Shown here: piece after piece, positions 9,073 to 18,400 of the stretch
How positions within the stretch are numbered: the stretch's first letter is position 1
How the letters are laid out: each line of letters opens with the position of its first letter
Assembly: GCF_900110615.1 (NCBI RefSeq)
Contig: NZ_FOEI01000001.1
Span: forward strand, 496,001-560,000
Origin: Flavobacterium urocaniciphilum
GTDB taxonomy: Bacteria; Bacteroidota; Bacteroidia; Flavobacteriales; Flavobacteriaceae
Direction of reading: 5' to 3'
Length of the DNA stretch: 64,000 nt
Notes under the pieces: generated by a model
Database searches by the model: none
The model's input: only the letters and a program-made list of their open reading frames with translations
Told to the model about the DNA's origin: nothing
Translations under genes and position numbers: made by a program

Positions 9073-10608
9073 ATGTTAGTAAAAGTCTTCGGTAGCGCCG
9101 TATTCGGTGTAGATGCTACAACCATAACTGTAGAAGTAAATATCGATAAAGGTATTGGATACCATTTAGTTGGATTGCCAGATTCAGCGATAAAAGAAAG
9201 TAGTTACAGAATAGCTGCTGCTCTAAAAAACAATAATTATAATCTTCCAGGAAAAAAAATCACCATAAATATGGCTCCTGCCGATTTAAGGAAAGAAGGT
9301 TCTGCTTATGATTTAACACTAGCTATTGGAATTTTAGCCGCTTCCAATCAAATACAATCAGAAGAAGTTGGCAATTATATAATTATGGGTGAAATGTCTT
9401 TAGATGGTAGTTTACAACCTATAAAAGGTGCTTTGTCTATTGCTATTAAAGCTAAGGAAGAAGGGTTTAAAGGGGTAATTTTGCCCATACAAAATGTAAA
9501 AGAAGCTGCTATTGTAGATGAGTTAGATGTTTACGGAGTTGATAATGTTTTGCAAGTCATCAATTTTTTTGAAGGAAAAGAAACGTTACTTCCTACAAAA
9601 ATTGATACAAAAGAAGAATTTGCCAAAAATTTAGAATTTCCCGAGTTTGATTTTGCAGATGTAAAAGGACAGGAATCAATTAAAAGATGCATGGAAATCG
9701 CTGCTGCAGGTGGGCATAATATTATTTTGATAGGGCCTCCTGGCGCTGGAAAAACAATGCTTGCGAAACGATTACCTAGTATTTTGCCACCAATGAGTAT
9801 GCAAGAAGCTTTGGAAACAACTAAAATTCATTCGGTAACTGGTAGAATTAAAGAAGCTGGATTGTTAACACAACGTCCGTTTCGAGCGCCACATCATACT
9901 TCAAGTTCGGTGAGTTTAGTAGGAGGTGGAAGCTATCCGCAACCGGGTGAGATTTCTTTAGCACATAATGGTGTTTTGTTTTTAGATGAATTGCCAGAAT
10001 TCAAAAGAGAAGTATTGGAAGTTATGCGTCAACCTTTAGAAGATAGAGAAGTTACTATTGCTCGAGCAAAATTTACCATTACTTATCCTTCTTCATTTAT
10101 GTTAGTAGCAAGTATGAATCCGAGTCCTGGTGGTTTTTTCATCGATTCGAATACTTCAACTACCGCTTCACAAATGGAAATGCAACGTTATATGAGTAAA
10201 ATTTCTGGACCACTTTTAGATAGAATCGATATACATATTGAAGTTACACCAGTACCTTTTGAAAAACTATCGGAAACTCGAAAAGCAGAAAGTAGTGATG
10301 AAATTAGAAAACGCGTTACAACTGCAAGAAACATTCAAACTTATCGATTTGAAAAGTATACATCCGTTCATTATAATGCACAAATGAGTAGCAAATTAAT
10401 TCGCGAATATTGTGCTTTAGATGAAGTTTCTTTGCAATTATTAAAAACGGCTATGGAACGTTTGAATTTATCCGCAAGAGCTTATGATCGAATTTTAAAA
10501 GTATCAAGAACGATTGCCGATTTAGATAATTCTGAAAATGTGTATTCACATCATATTGCTGAAGCCATTCAATATAGAAGTTTAGATAGAGAAGGTTGGT
10601 TAGGATAG
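9073..10608 (+). CDS. comM: YifB/ComM family Mg-chelatase-like AAA+ ATPase
   Basis: This 511-residue protein has the three-part ComM layout. An N-terminal Lon-protease-like ChlI fold covers about 20-140 (HLVGLPDSAIKESSYRI...). A central AAA+ Mg-chelatase domain has Walker A GPPGAGKTM, the FRAPHHTSS segment, Walker B LFLDELPEF and an arginine-containing RIDIHIEV region. A C-terminal helical domain carries LSARAYDRILKVSRTIADL. In naturally competent bacteria ComM is a DNA branch-migration helicase that helps integrate incoming DNA; in non-competent species the role is less clear. The gene stands alone between a terminator and the ClC operon. Family assignment is firm, physiology inferred. Confidence 0.95.
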   Translation: MLVKVFGSAVFGVDATTITVEVNIDKGIGYHLVGLPDSAIKESSYRIAAALKNNNYNLPGKKITINMAPADLRKEGSAYDLTLAIGILAASNQIQSEEVGNYIIMGEMSLDGSLQPIKGALSIAIKAKEEGFKGVILPIQNVKEAAIVDELDVYGVDNVLQVINFFEGKETLLPTKIDTKEEFAKNLEFPEFDFADVKGQESIKRCMEIAAAGGHNIILIGPPGAGKTMLAKRLPSILPPMSMQEALETTKIHSVTGRIKEAGLLTQRPFRAPHHTSSSVSLVGGGSYPQPGEISLAHNGVLFLDELPEFKREVLEVMRQPLEDREVTIARAKFTITYPSSFMLVASMNPSPGGFFIDSNTSTTASQMEMQRYMSKISGPLLDRIDIHIEVTPVPFEKLSETRKAESSDEIRKRVTTARNIQTYRFEKYTSVHYNAQMSSKLIREYCALDEVSLQLLKTAMERLNLSARAYDRILKVSRTIADLDNSENVYSHHIAEAIQYRSLDREGWLG

Positions 10609-10652
10609 TAGTTAAATTTTTGATAATTAAAAATTACCCTTATTAATTTGAT

Positions 10653-10660
10653 TATTTTTG
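10653..10660 (+). promoter_or_regulatory. Putative -7 promoter box of the ClC-HPP operon
   Basis: TATTTTTG at 10653-10660, 19 bases before the ATG at 10680. It fits TAnnTTTG; the -33 element is not obvious. Confidence 0.4.
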
Positions 10661-10679
10661 TAAAAACTAAATTGTATAA

Positions 10680-11942
10680 ATGAGACATAAATCACGGTAT
10701 AAAGTATTTCAGAAATTAACGCTAGTTTCCGTTTTAATTGGTTTTTTAGCAGCTTTTTTAGCAGTTTCTTTAAAAAGAATTACGGAACATTATGAAGATA
10801 TATTTTTCTTAAAAGCGAATCAACTTAATTTTTTATACTTTTTATTTCCGTTATTCGGACTAACAATTATTTATTTTCTACGTAAGTATATGTTCAAGAA
10901 TAAAGAGAATAAAGGAATCAAGGAAATCTTTGAATGTACCGAAAGCTCGAATAAAAACTTACCAGTTTATAAAATTCCATCGCATTTTATCAATGGATTT
11001 TTTACAGTTATTTTTGGAGGTTCTACAGGAATTGAAGTATCTACCGTAGTGTCTTCTGCAACGATTGGATCAGTAGCACAACAAAAAGCTAATTTTTTAC
11101 AAGAGTATAAAACGGAATTAATTTGTGCCGGAATTGCTGCTGGAATTACCGCTTTATTTAGCAGTCCGATTGCTGGAATTTTGTTTGCAGTAGAAGTGAT
11201 TTCAAGAAAAGTCAATAGAACTTTATTGTTTACAAATTTAATAGCTGTTTTTGTAGCTTCATTATTGGTTTATATTTTAGACGAACCAACATTGTTTTTA
11301 ATTAAAGTGAATACATGGAATTTTCATGCGATTCCATATTTTATGATTTTAGGAGTTTTGGCTGGATTGAATTCTGTTTTCCTAACGAAAAGCGTATTGT
11401 ACTTTAAATCGCAATTCGTTAAAATTGAAAAAAATCAGAATAAAGTTTTAGTCGGAACGATAATTATTGGTTGTGCGATTTTGTTATTACCAATTTTATA
11501 TGGAGATAGTTATCACGGAATTAAAGAAATATTAGCAGAACCAAATACTGTTTTTTCACTGAAATTTTTCCTATCTATTTTCGGAATTTTATTATTGAAA
11601 CCTATAATTACTGCTATTACATTAGCTTCTGGTGGTGATGGTGGCGTTTTTGCTCCAAGTTTAGTCATCGGTGCATTTTTAGGGTTTTTCGTTGCGACAT
11701 TTTTAAACACATTTTTTAATGCGAATGTGTTGCCGATTAATTTTATAATTATTGGAATGGCTGCCTTATTGAGCGCTAGTATCCATGCGCCTTTTACCTC
11801 TTTGTTTTTAGTTTGTAGTATTGTCAACGATTACACATTGTTTATTCCGATATTATTGGTTTGTTTGATTTCAAAATATACAGCTAAATATATTTTTCCT
11901 CATACGGTTTATAGTTATAGTTTGAATCCAATTAAAGCGTAA
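10680..11942 (+). CDS. ClC-family chloride channel or Cl-/H+ antiporter, short form
   Basis: This 420-residue polytopic membrane protein has about ten hydrophobic segments. The gating-glutamate region appears as GGSTGIEVS, with the glutamate kept, and the anion-filter motif as GGVFAPS (consensus GxFxP). The first filter motif (GSGIP in classical ClC proteins) is not recognisable; the equivalent stretch reads KGIKEIF, as in a divergent bacterial ClC subgroup. There are no CBS domains, unlike the second ClC in this window (46861-48660). The HPP-family gene follows after two bases, so the two membrane proteins are surely co-transcribed. Transport mode and ion preference are unknown. Confidence 0.9.
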   Translation: MRHKSRYKVFQKLTLVSVLIGFLAAFLAVSLKRITEHYEDIFFLKANQLNFLYFLFPLFGLTIIYFLRKYMFKNKENKGIKEIFECTESSNKNLPVYKIPSHFINGFFTVIFGGSTGIEVSTVVSSATIGSVAQQKANFLQEYKTELICAGIAAGITALFSSPIAGILFAVEVISRKVNRTLLFTNLIAVFVASLLVYILDEPTLFLIKVNTWNFHAIPYFMILGVLAGLNSVFLTKSVLYFKSQFVKIEKNQNKVLVGTIIIGCAILLLPILYGDSYHGIKEILAEPNTVFSLKFFLSIFGILLLKPIITAITLASGGDGGVFAPSLVIGAFLGFFVATFLNTFFNANVLPINFIIIGMAALLSASIHAPFTSLFLVCSIVNDYTLFIPILLVCLISKYTAKYIFPHTVYSYSLNPIKA

Positions 11943-11944
11943 AT

Positions 11945-12553
11945 ATGCCCATTCAAAAGATAAAAAGAGGTTACAGAAAAACGAGATATATCTTTTATAA
12001 AGAAACACTAATCGATTTTAAAGAACATTTTTGGTCATTTATTGGTTCGTTTTTTGGCATCGGAATTATTGCTTATTTACAGTCACAAACTTTACCAACT
12101 TCGGATTTAGTTTTCTTAATTGGTTCTTTTGGTGCCTCGAGTGTGTTGGTTTATGGGGTTATTCAAAGTCCGTTAGCACAACCGCGAAATTTAGTTGGAG
12201 GTCATTTAGTTTCTGCGATAATCGGAGTAACTATTCAAAAGCTTGTTCCTGATATTTTATGGATTTCTGCACCGTTAGCGGTTTCGTTATCTATTGTTTT
12301 AATGCAAATTACAAAAACCTTACATCCGCCTGGCGGAGCAACTGCTTTGATTGCCGTTACAGGTTCGGAAACGATTAAAAAGTTGGGATATTTTTATGTG
12401 ATTTCTCCTGTTTTAAGCGGTGTTTTAATTTTACTTTTTGTGGCGATTATTTTTAACAATATGACTTCAAACAGAATTTATCCAGTCAATAAAAAATTTG
12501 AAGTTTTAAGAAATAAACTTATTCTTTTTCCGAAATATTCTAGGAAGAAATAA
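11945..12553 (+). CDS. HPP family integral membrane protein
   Basis: This 202-residue membrane protein has four to five predicted helices. The name-giving motif LHPPGGATAL is present, along with the conserved FGASSVLVYG and SPLAQPRN segments of the family. Plant and cyanobacterial HPP proteins have been linked to nitrite transport, but most bacterial members are uncharacterised. The gene begins two bases after the ClC stop, which suggests joint anion handling (inference). Its stop codon overlaps the A-run of a hairpin that terminates the converging OmpA operon. Confidence 0.9.
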   Translation: MPIQKIKRGYRKTRYIFYKETLIDFKEHFWSFIGSFFGIGIIAYLQSQTLPTSDLVFLIGSFGASSVLVYGVIQSPLAQPRNLVGGHLVSAIIGVTIQKLVPDILWISAPLAVSLSIVLMQITKTLHPPGGATALIAVTGSETIKKLGYFYVISPVLSGVLILLFVAIIFNNMTSNRIYPVNKKFEVLRNKLILFPKYSRKK

Positions 12554-12583
12554 AAAAAAATCCCTGCATTAAAATTACAGGGA
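12552..12583 (-). terminator. Terminator of the T9SS surface cluster
   Basis: TCCCTG at 12561-12566 pairs with CAGGGA at 12578-12583. On the minus strand it is followed by nine T residues (plus-strand A-run 12552-12560). The plus side has few T residues, so it mainly ends minus-strand transcription. Confidence 0.75.
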
Positions 12584-12607
12584 CTTTCCATTAAAAAGAG
12601 TCGTGAA

Positions 12608-14518
12608 TTATTTCATTTTTACGATTATAAATTCGCTTCGTCTATTCATTTGGTGTTCTTCCTCAGTACAAGGTACATTATCTGCACATTTATTTACTAA
12701 CTGAGTTTCACCATATCCTTTAGCCGTTAATCTATTTCTAGCAATTTTGTTTTTAACAATATATTCTAAAGTAGATTTTGCTCTTCTGTCAGATAAAGCT
12801 TCATTATATTTATGTGTTTGACGACTATCTGTATGCGAACGAATATCAATCGTCATGTTTGGATATTGTTTCAGCACTTCGATAATTTTTTGTAAATGTA
12901 CTTCTGCATCCGGACGAATATTAGATTTGTCTAAATCGAAGTAAATTTTACTGATGTTAAATAGTTTTGCTAAATCAGTTCCTTCATCAATTGGAATTTG
13001 TTTTTTAGAAAGAAATAAATCGTTTTTATTTACTTTTTCATGAACTGCATTTGTGATTAATTTAACTTCAGCTGGCTCGTATTCTTCTTTTAAACCTCGG
13101 ATGTAATATTTTTTACTACAATCAACATTAAAAGTGTAAAAACCTTTGTCGTCAGAACTTATTTTTTCAACTTCTTTCATATCATCATCAAACAAAATAA
13201 CTGTAGCTCCTGCTATTGGTAAATTTGTTTGAGCATCATATACAATTCCTTCCGCTTTTTGTTTACAAATATTTTCTCTGAAATAATAGATGTCGTCAAA
13301 ACCTTTTCCATTATCTCTGTTTGAAGTAAAAAAACCCGAAATCTTATCATAAAAGGTTGCTGCAAAATCGTCTTTCGGACTATTGATTTTCTCACCTAAA
13401 TTCACTGGGTTTTGAAAACTTCCATCGCTATTAATTTTTGCAATAAATAAATCTAAACCACCTAATCCTAAATGCCCATCAGATGCAAAATATAAATTAC
13501 CTTCTTTATCAACTGAGGGAAATGATTCTCTCCCAGTAGTATTGATGTGCTTCCCTAAATTTTCTGGACTTCCGAAACTTCCATCTGCATTTATTTTTAC
13601 TTTATAAATGTCGGAATAACCATTAGTTCCAGCCATATCTGAAGCAAAATACATGGTTTTTTCATCTAAAGAAAGTGCTGGATGCGCAAAACTTGATTGA
13701 TTATTATTAAAAGGTAATTCAGTAATATTTCCCCATTCACCTTCAACTAAAGTGGCTTTGTAAATTTTTACGAAAGTACTTTTGTCTTCACTTTTTCCTT
13801 TTTTACCATTTAAGAAATTATTTCTTGTGAAATACATTGTTTTTCCATCTTTAGTAAAAATAGGAGAGGATTCATTAAATTTAGTATTTACTTTTTTAGA
13901 AAAATTTCCGGAATAACTTAGAGTTGTATCTTTATTTACATTAGCAACATAAATATCTGTGAAATTCTGTCCAGTCCATTCATGTATTTTCTTTTTTACT
14001 GCAGCAGTATCAATTGCAGAAGTAAAATAAACCTTATTTGCATAATACGACGGACCATAATCTGAAAATTCAGAATTGATATCTGTTGGTTTAATGATAT
14101 AATCTCTAGAATTATTTCTAATTTCAGTTAAATAAGAATCTAATTCTTTTTTACTTCCCGTGTTAGAGGTTTTGTCATAATAAATACTCATCATTTTATT
14201 TGCTTCATCATATTTGCCTAAAGCCTTTAAACAATGTGAATATTTAAAATATATTTCTGGATCAATTTCAGTATTATATTCAATAAGTGATTTGTAGCAA
14301 TTTGCAGCTTTTTCACTTTCTCCATTTAAATAATACGAATTACCAAGTTTTTCATACAATTCTGGTGATTTATAACCATTTTGTAAGACTTTTTCATAAA
14401 CTTCTATGGCGTCAACATAAGCAAATGAATTAAATTCTTTATCTGCTTTATTTAATTTAGCTTGTTGAGCTTGACTGAAGCATGAAACAAATAATAGGAG
14501 TACGATAATTTTTTTCAT
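12608..14518 (-). CDS. OmpA-family outer-membrane protein with TPR, PD40 and carboxypeptidase-regulatory domains
   Basis: This 636-residue protein starts with a signal peptide (1-17, ending SQAQ). The order of parts is TPR-like helices at about 20-115; a WD40/PD40-type beta-propeller at about 130-415 (repeats such as KTMYFASDMAG and GNLYFASDG); a carboxypeptidase-regulatory-like beta-sandwich at about 420-500 (AQTNLPIAGATVILFDD); and an OmpA peptidoglycan-binding domain at about 520-636 (IRSHTDSRQTHKYNEALSDRRA). This architecture recurs next to PorP/SprF genes in Bacteroidota and resembles the peptidoglycan-anchoring PorE type. It is the last gene of the cluster, 11 bases after the PorP/SprF-like gene. 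I infer that it ties the outer-membrane complex to the cell wall. Confidence 0.92.
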   Translation of the reverse strand: MKKIIVLLLFVSCFSQAQQAKLNKADKEFNSFAYVDAIEVYEKVLQNGYKSPELYEKLGNSYYLNGESEKAANCYKSLIEYNTEIDPEIYFKYSHCLKALGKYDEANKMMSIYYDKTSNTGSKKELDSYLTEIRNNSRDYIIKPTDINSEFSDYGPSYYANKVYFTSAIDTAAVKKKIHEWTGQNFTDIYVANVNKDTTLSYSGNFSKKVNTKFNESSPIFTKDGKTMYFTRNNFLNGKKGKSEDKSTFVKIYKATLVEGEWGNITELPFNNNQSSFAHPALSLDEKTMYFASDMAGTNGYSDIYKVKINADGSFGSPENLGKHINTTGRESFPSVDKEGNLYFASDGHLGLGGLDLFIAKINSDGSFQNPVNLGEKINSPKDDFAATFYDKISGFFTSNRDNGKGFDDIYYFRENICKQKAEGIVYDAQTNLPIAGATVILFDDDMKEVEKISSDDKGFYTFNVDCSKKYYIRGLKEEYEPAEVKLITNAVHEKVNKNDLFLSKKQIPIDEGTDLAKLFNISKIYFDLDKSNIRPDAEVHLQKIIEVLKQYPNMTIDIRSHTDSRQTHKYNEALSDRRAKSTLEYIVKNKIARNRLTAKGYGETQLVNKCADNVPCTEEEHQMNRRSEFIIVKMK

Positions 14519-14529
14519 AATTCAAAAGT

Positions 14530-15435
14530 TTAGAAGAATCTTGGTGTTGAAATTCTAGTATTTTTAAAGATTTCATATCTTAAAAATATCTCATGTGAAC
14601 CAGAATTATAATTAGATAATTTGGTAGTTTCTAAATCATATCCATATCCCAAGAACCATGAATTTGAGAATTGGAATCCAACTAATGCACTCACAGCAGA
14701 TTCTAATCTGTAGGATGCACCAACCACGAATTTTTCGTTAAACATAAAGTTTGCATTAATATCTGCTTGAAAAGGTGAACCTTCGCTAAATTTAGTTATA
14801 AAAGAAGGTTTAAACTTAATTGAAGGACTTAAATCAAAAACATAACCTGAAATTAAGTAATAGTGAACTTCTTTAGAATTTATTGAAACTTCATTTGCAT
14901 CGTAATATTTCGTTCTGTTAAAGTTTGGTACAGATGCTCCGACATAAAATTTATCAGAATAATAATAAACACCTGTACCAAAATTTGGTGAAATTTTACC
15001 ATTTAAATTTTGAAATTCTGGGTCACCTTGTTGAAAAATAGTTAATTTGTTAACATCAAGACTGTAAAAATTTGCAGTACCTTTTATACCAAAAGCTAAT
15101 TTATATTCTCCGTTTAAAGGAATGATATAAGATATGTCTGCAGAAATAGCATTTTCTTGAGTTGGACCAATGTTATCATTCACAAATGAAACTCCAAGTC
15201 CGAATTTACTATCGCCTAAATTTGTATTTACAGATGCGGTATTGGTAACAGGAGCTCCGTCTAATCCAACCCATTGATTTCTATGTAGAACAAACGCATT
15301 AAATGTTTCTCTTGTTCCAGCATAAGCTGGGTTAACATTAATGGTATTATACATATACTGTGTATATTGTGAGTCTTGCTGAGCGTAACTCCAAACACAG
15401 AAAAAGAACAGCAGTTTGTATATATAATTTTTCAT
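14530..15435 (-). CDS. PorP/SprF family type IX secretion outer-membrane protein
   Basis: This 301-residue protein has a signal peptide (1-18, ending YAQ). The QDSQYTQYMYNTINVNPAYAGTR opening region is diagnostic of the PorP/SprF family, and the body consists of alternating beta strands consistent with a 14-strand barrel. In Flavobacterium johnsoniae, SprF is required for surface delivery of the SprB adhesin, and other members are each paired with a type-B-sorted protein. The gene sits three bases after the giant adhesin gene (15439-21516), so it is the probable dedicated export or anchoring partner. The specific substrate pairing is inferred from position. Confidence 0.94.
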   Translation of the reverse strand: MKNYIYKLLFFFCVWSYAQQDSQYTQYMYNTINVNPAYAGTRETFNAFVLHRNQWVGLDGAPVTNTASVNTNLGDSKFGLGVSFVNDNIGPTQENAISADISYIIPLNGEYKLAFGIKGTANFYSLDVNKLTIFQQGDPEFQNLNGKISPNFGTGVYYYSDKFYVGASVPNFNRTKYYDANEVSINSKEVHYYLISGYVFDLSPSIKFKPSFITKFSEGSPFQADINANFMFNEKFVVGASYRLESAVSALVGFQFSNSWFLGYGYDLETTKLSNYNSGSHEIFLRYEIFKNTRISTPRFF

Positions 15436-15438
15436 AGA

Positions 15439-18400
15439 CTAGTATTTAATGTATAAATATCCTGTTTTCTCATGAGAGTTGTTTTCTGAATCTTTATATT
15501 TTAAAACATAAAAATAAGTATCTCCAGGCGATTTGTCGCTACCAAGTGTCAATTTATTTTCAGAATCTCCTTTAAATGAAACTGATCCATTGTTATAGCC
15601 GTTTTCATCATAAATTTTCACTCCCCATCTGTTGTAGATTTGTACATTATTGTTTGGATAACAAGTAATACCATCTATCATAAATATTTCATTTAATCCA
15701 TCACCATTTGGCGACATTGCATTATAAACTACAATATCACAGGCTGCTAATACTTCACAATCTACATGTATATATACTTCGTAAATTAAAGGACAGTCAT
15801 TGTCTTCTAAATCAACAATATATCTTATTGTGTAATAGTTGCCTAAAATTAGATTTGCGGGATTAAAAATACTTCCTGTAAGTGCTCCAGTAGAGTTTAC
15901 TTCAACCCAAGTACCATTTAATTGTGCTAAATTTTGAGGTAATCCAGGAATAGTGAATAAATCGACTGTTTCTGTATTACATATAGTATAAGGAATAGCG
16001 TCAAATGGATCTTCTACACTAACGTTTAATGTTTGCGTAAATGTAGCCTCATTTCCACAATTATCACTTACTGTCCATTCTCTTACAATTACATATTGAT
16101 AAATAGAAATTGTTGTTGAAGTTTCGTTGTAAATAATATTCGGATTCACTCCAGAACAATTATCAATAAATTCTAATTGAGGAACAGCTGGAATTTCAGA
16201 ACAAAGAACATTTTGATTTGTTATTAATTCAGTTACTAAAGTTGGAGCTGTATTATCATATACTGAAATTGTTTGAGTATATGATTGATCGTTTCCACAA
16301 CTATCAGTAATTGTCCATGTTCTTAATAAAGTGTATTGTCCTGCACATCCATCTTCATCTACTAAAATTTCATCATTTGAAACAATTGTTATTTCACTAC
16401 TACAATTATCTGAACCAGTTAATGTTTGTGGTTGTGGAATTGCGTCACACGAAACACTTATGTTTTGTGGTAATTCTGAAGTAAATACAGGATCAGTTGT
16501 ATCTTGTATAACAAAAGAACCACTTGTAGTAGAAGAATTTCCACAAGCATCAGTTGCAGTAAATGTTACTGAAACAGAACCTGTTGTTCCACAATCATCA
16601 GACATATTATGACCGTAATTATTTGACCAAGTTACACCAGAACAAGTATCCGAAGCAGAAGCCCCTCCGTTTGAAGCTAACCAAGCATTTAATTGTTGAG
16701 TATTTCCTTGACCGTCACATTCAACAGTTAAGTTACTAGCTTGAATATCAATTACTGGATCAGTTGTATCTTGAATTGTGAAAGTTGCAGAAGAAGTAGA
16801 ATCATTTCCACAAGCATCAGTTGCAGTGAAAATAACTGTTACAGAACCTGTTAATCCACAATCGTCAGATAAGTTTTGATCAAAATTATTCGACCAAGTT
16901 ACTCCAGAACAAGTATCCGAAGCTGAAGCCCCACCATTTGAAGCTAACCAAGCAGCTAATTGTTGAGTATTTCCTTGACCGTCACATTCAACAGTTAAGT
17001 TACTAGCTTGAATATCAATTACTGGATCAGTTGTATCTTGAATTGTGAAAGTTGCAGAAGAAGTAGAATCATTTCCACAAGCATCAGTAGCTGTAAAAGT
17101 TACCGTTACAGAACCTGTTAATCCACAATCGTCAGATAAGTTTTGATCAAAATTATTCGACCAAGTTACTCCAGAACAAGTATCCGAAGCAGAAGCACCA
17201 CCATTTGAAGCTAACCAAGCAGCTAATTGTTGAGTATTTCCTTGTCCGTCACATTCAACAGTTAAGTTACTTGCTTGAATATCTATAATTGGATCAGTAG
17301 TATCTTGAATTGTGAAAGTTGCAGAAGAAGTAGAATCATTTCCACAAGCATCAGTAGCTGTAAAAGTTACCGTTACAGAACCTGTTAATCCACAATCGTC
17401 AGATAAGTTTTGATCAAAATTATTCGACCAAGTTACTCCAGAACAAGTATCCGAAGCAGAAGCACCACCATTTGAAGCTAACCAAGCAGCTAATTGTTGA
17501 GTATTTCCTTGTCCGTCACATTCAACAGTTAAGTTACTTGCTTGAATATCTATAATTGGATCAGTAGTATCTTGAATTGTGAACGTTGCAGAAGAAGTAG
17601 AATCATTTCCACAAGCATCAGTTGCAGTAAATGTTACTGTTACAGAACCTGTTAATCCACAATCGTCAGATAAGTTTTGATTAAAATTATTCGACCAAGT
17701 TACTCCAGAACAAGTATCCGAAGCAGAAGCCCCACCGTTAGAAGCTAACCAAGCAGCTAATTGTTGTGTATTTCCTTGTCCATCACATTCAACAGTTAAG
17801 TTACTTGCTTGAATATCAATTACTGGATCAGTTGTATCTTGAATTGTGAACGTTGCAGAAGAAGTAGAATCATTTCCACAAGCATCAGTTGCAGTGAAAA
17901 TAACAGTTACAGAACCTGTTAATCCACAATTATCAGATAAATTATTATCAAAGTTATTAGACCAAGTTACGCCAGAACAAGTATCCGAAGCAGAAGCCCC
18001 TCCGTTTGAAGCTAACCAAGCATTTAATTGTTGAGTATTTCCTTGACCGTCACATTCAACTGTTAAATTACTAGCCTGAATATCAATTACTGGATCAGTT
18101 ATATCTTGGATAATGAATGTTCCAGAAGTTATAGAATCGTTTCCACATGCATCAATAGCTGTAAAAGTTACCGTTACTGAACCAGTTAATCCACAATCGT
18201 CAGATAAGTTTTGATTGAAATTATTAGACCAAGTTACCACAGAACAATTATCTGAAGCAGAAGCACCACCGTTTGAAGCTAACCAAGCTGCTAATTGTTG
18301 AGTATTTCCTTGACCGTCACATTCAACTGTTAAGTTACTAGCTTGAATATCTATCACAGGATCTGTTGTATCATGAATAGTAAAAGTAGCTGTTGTGCTA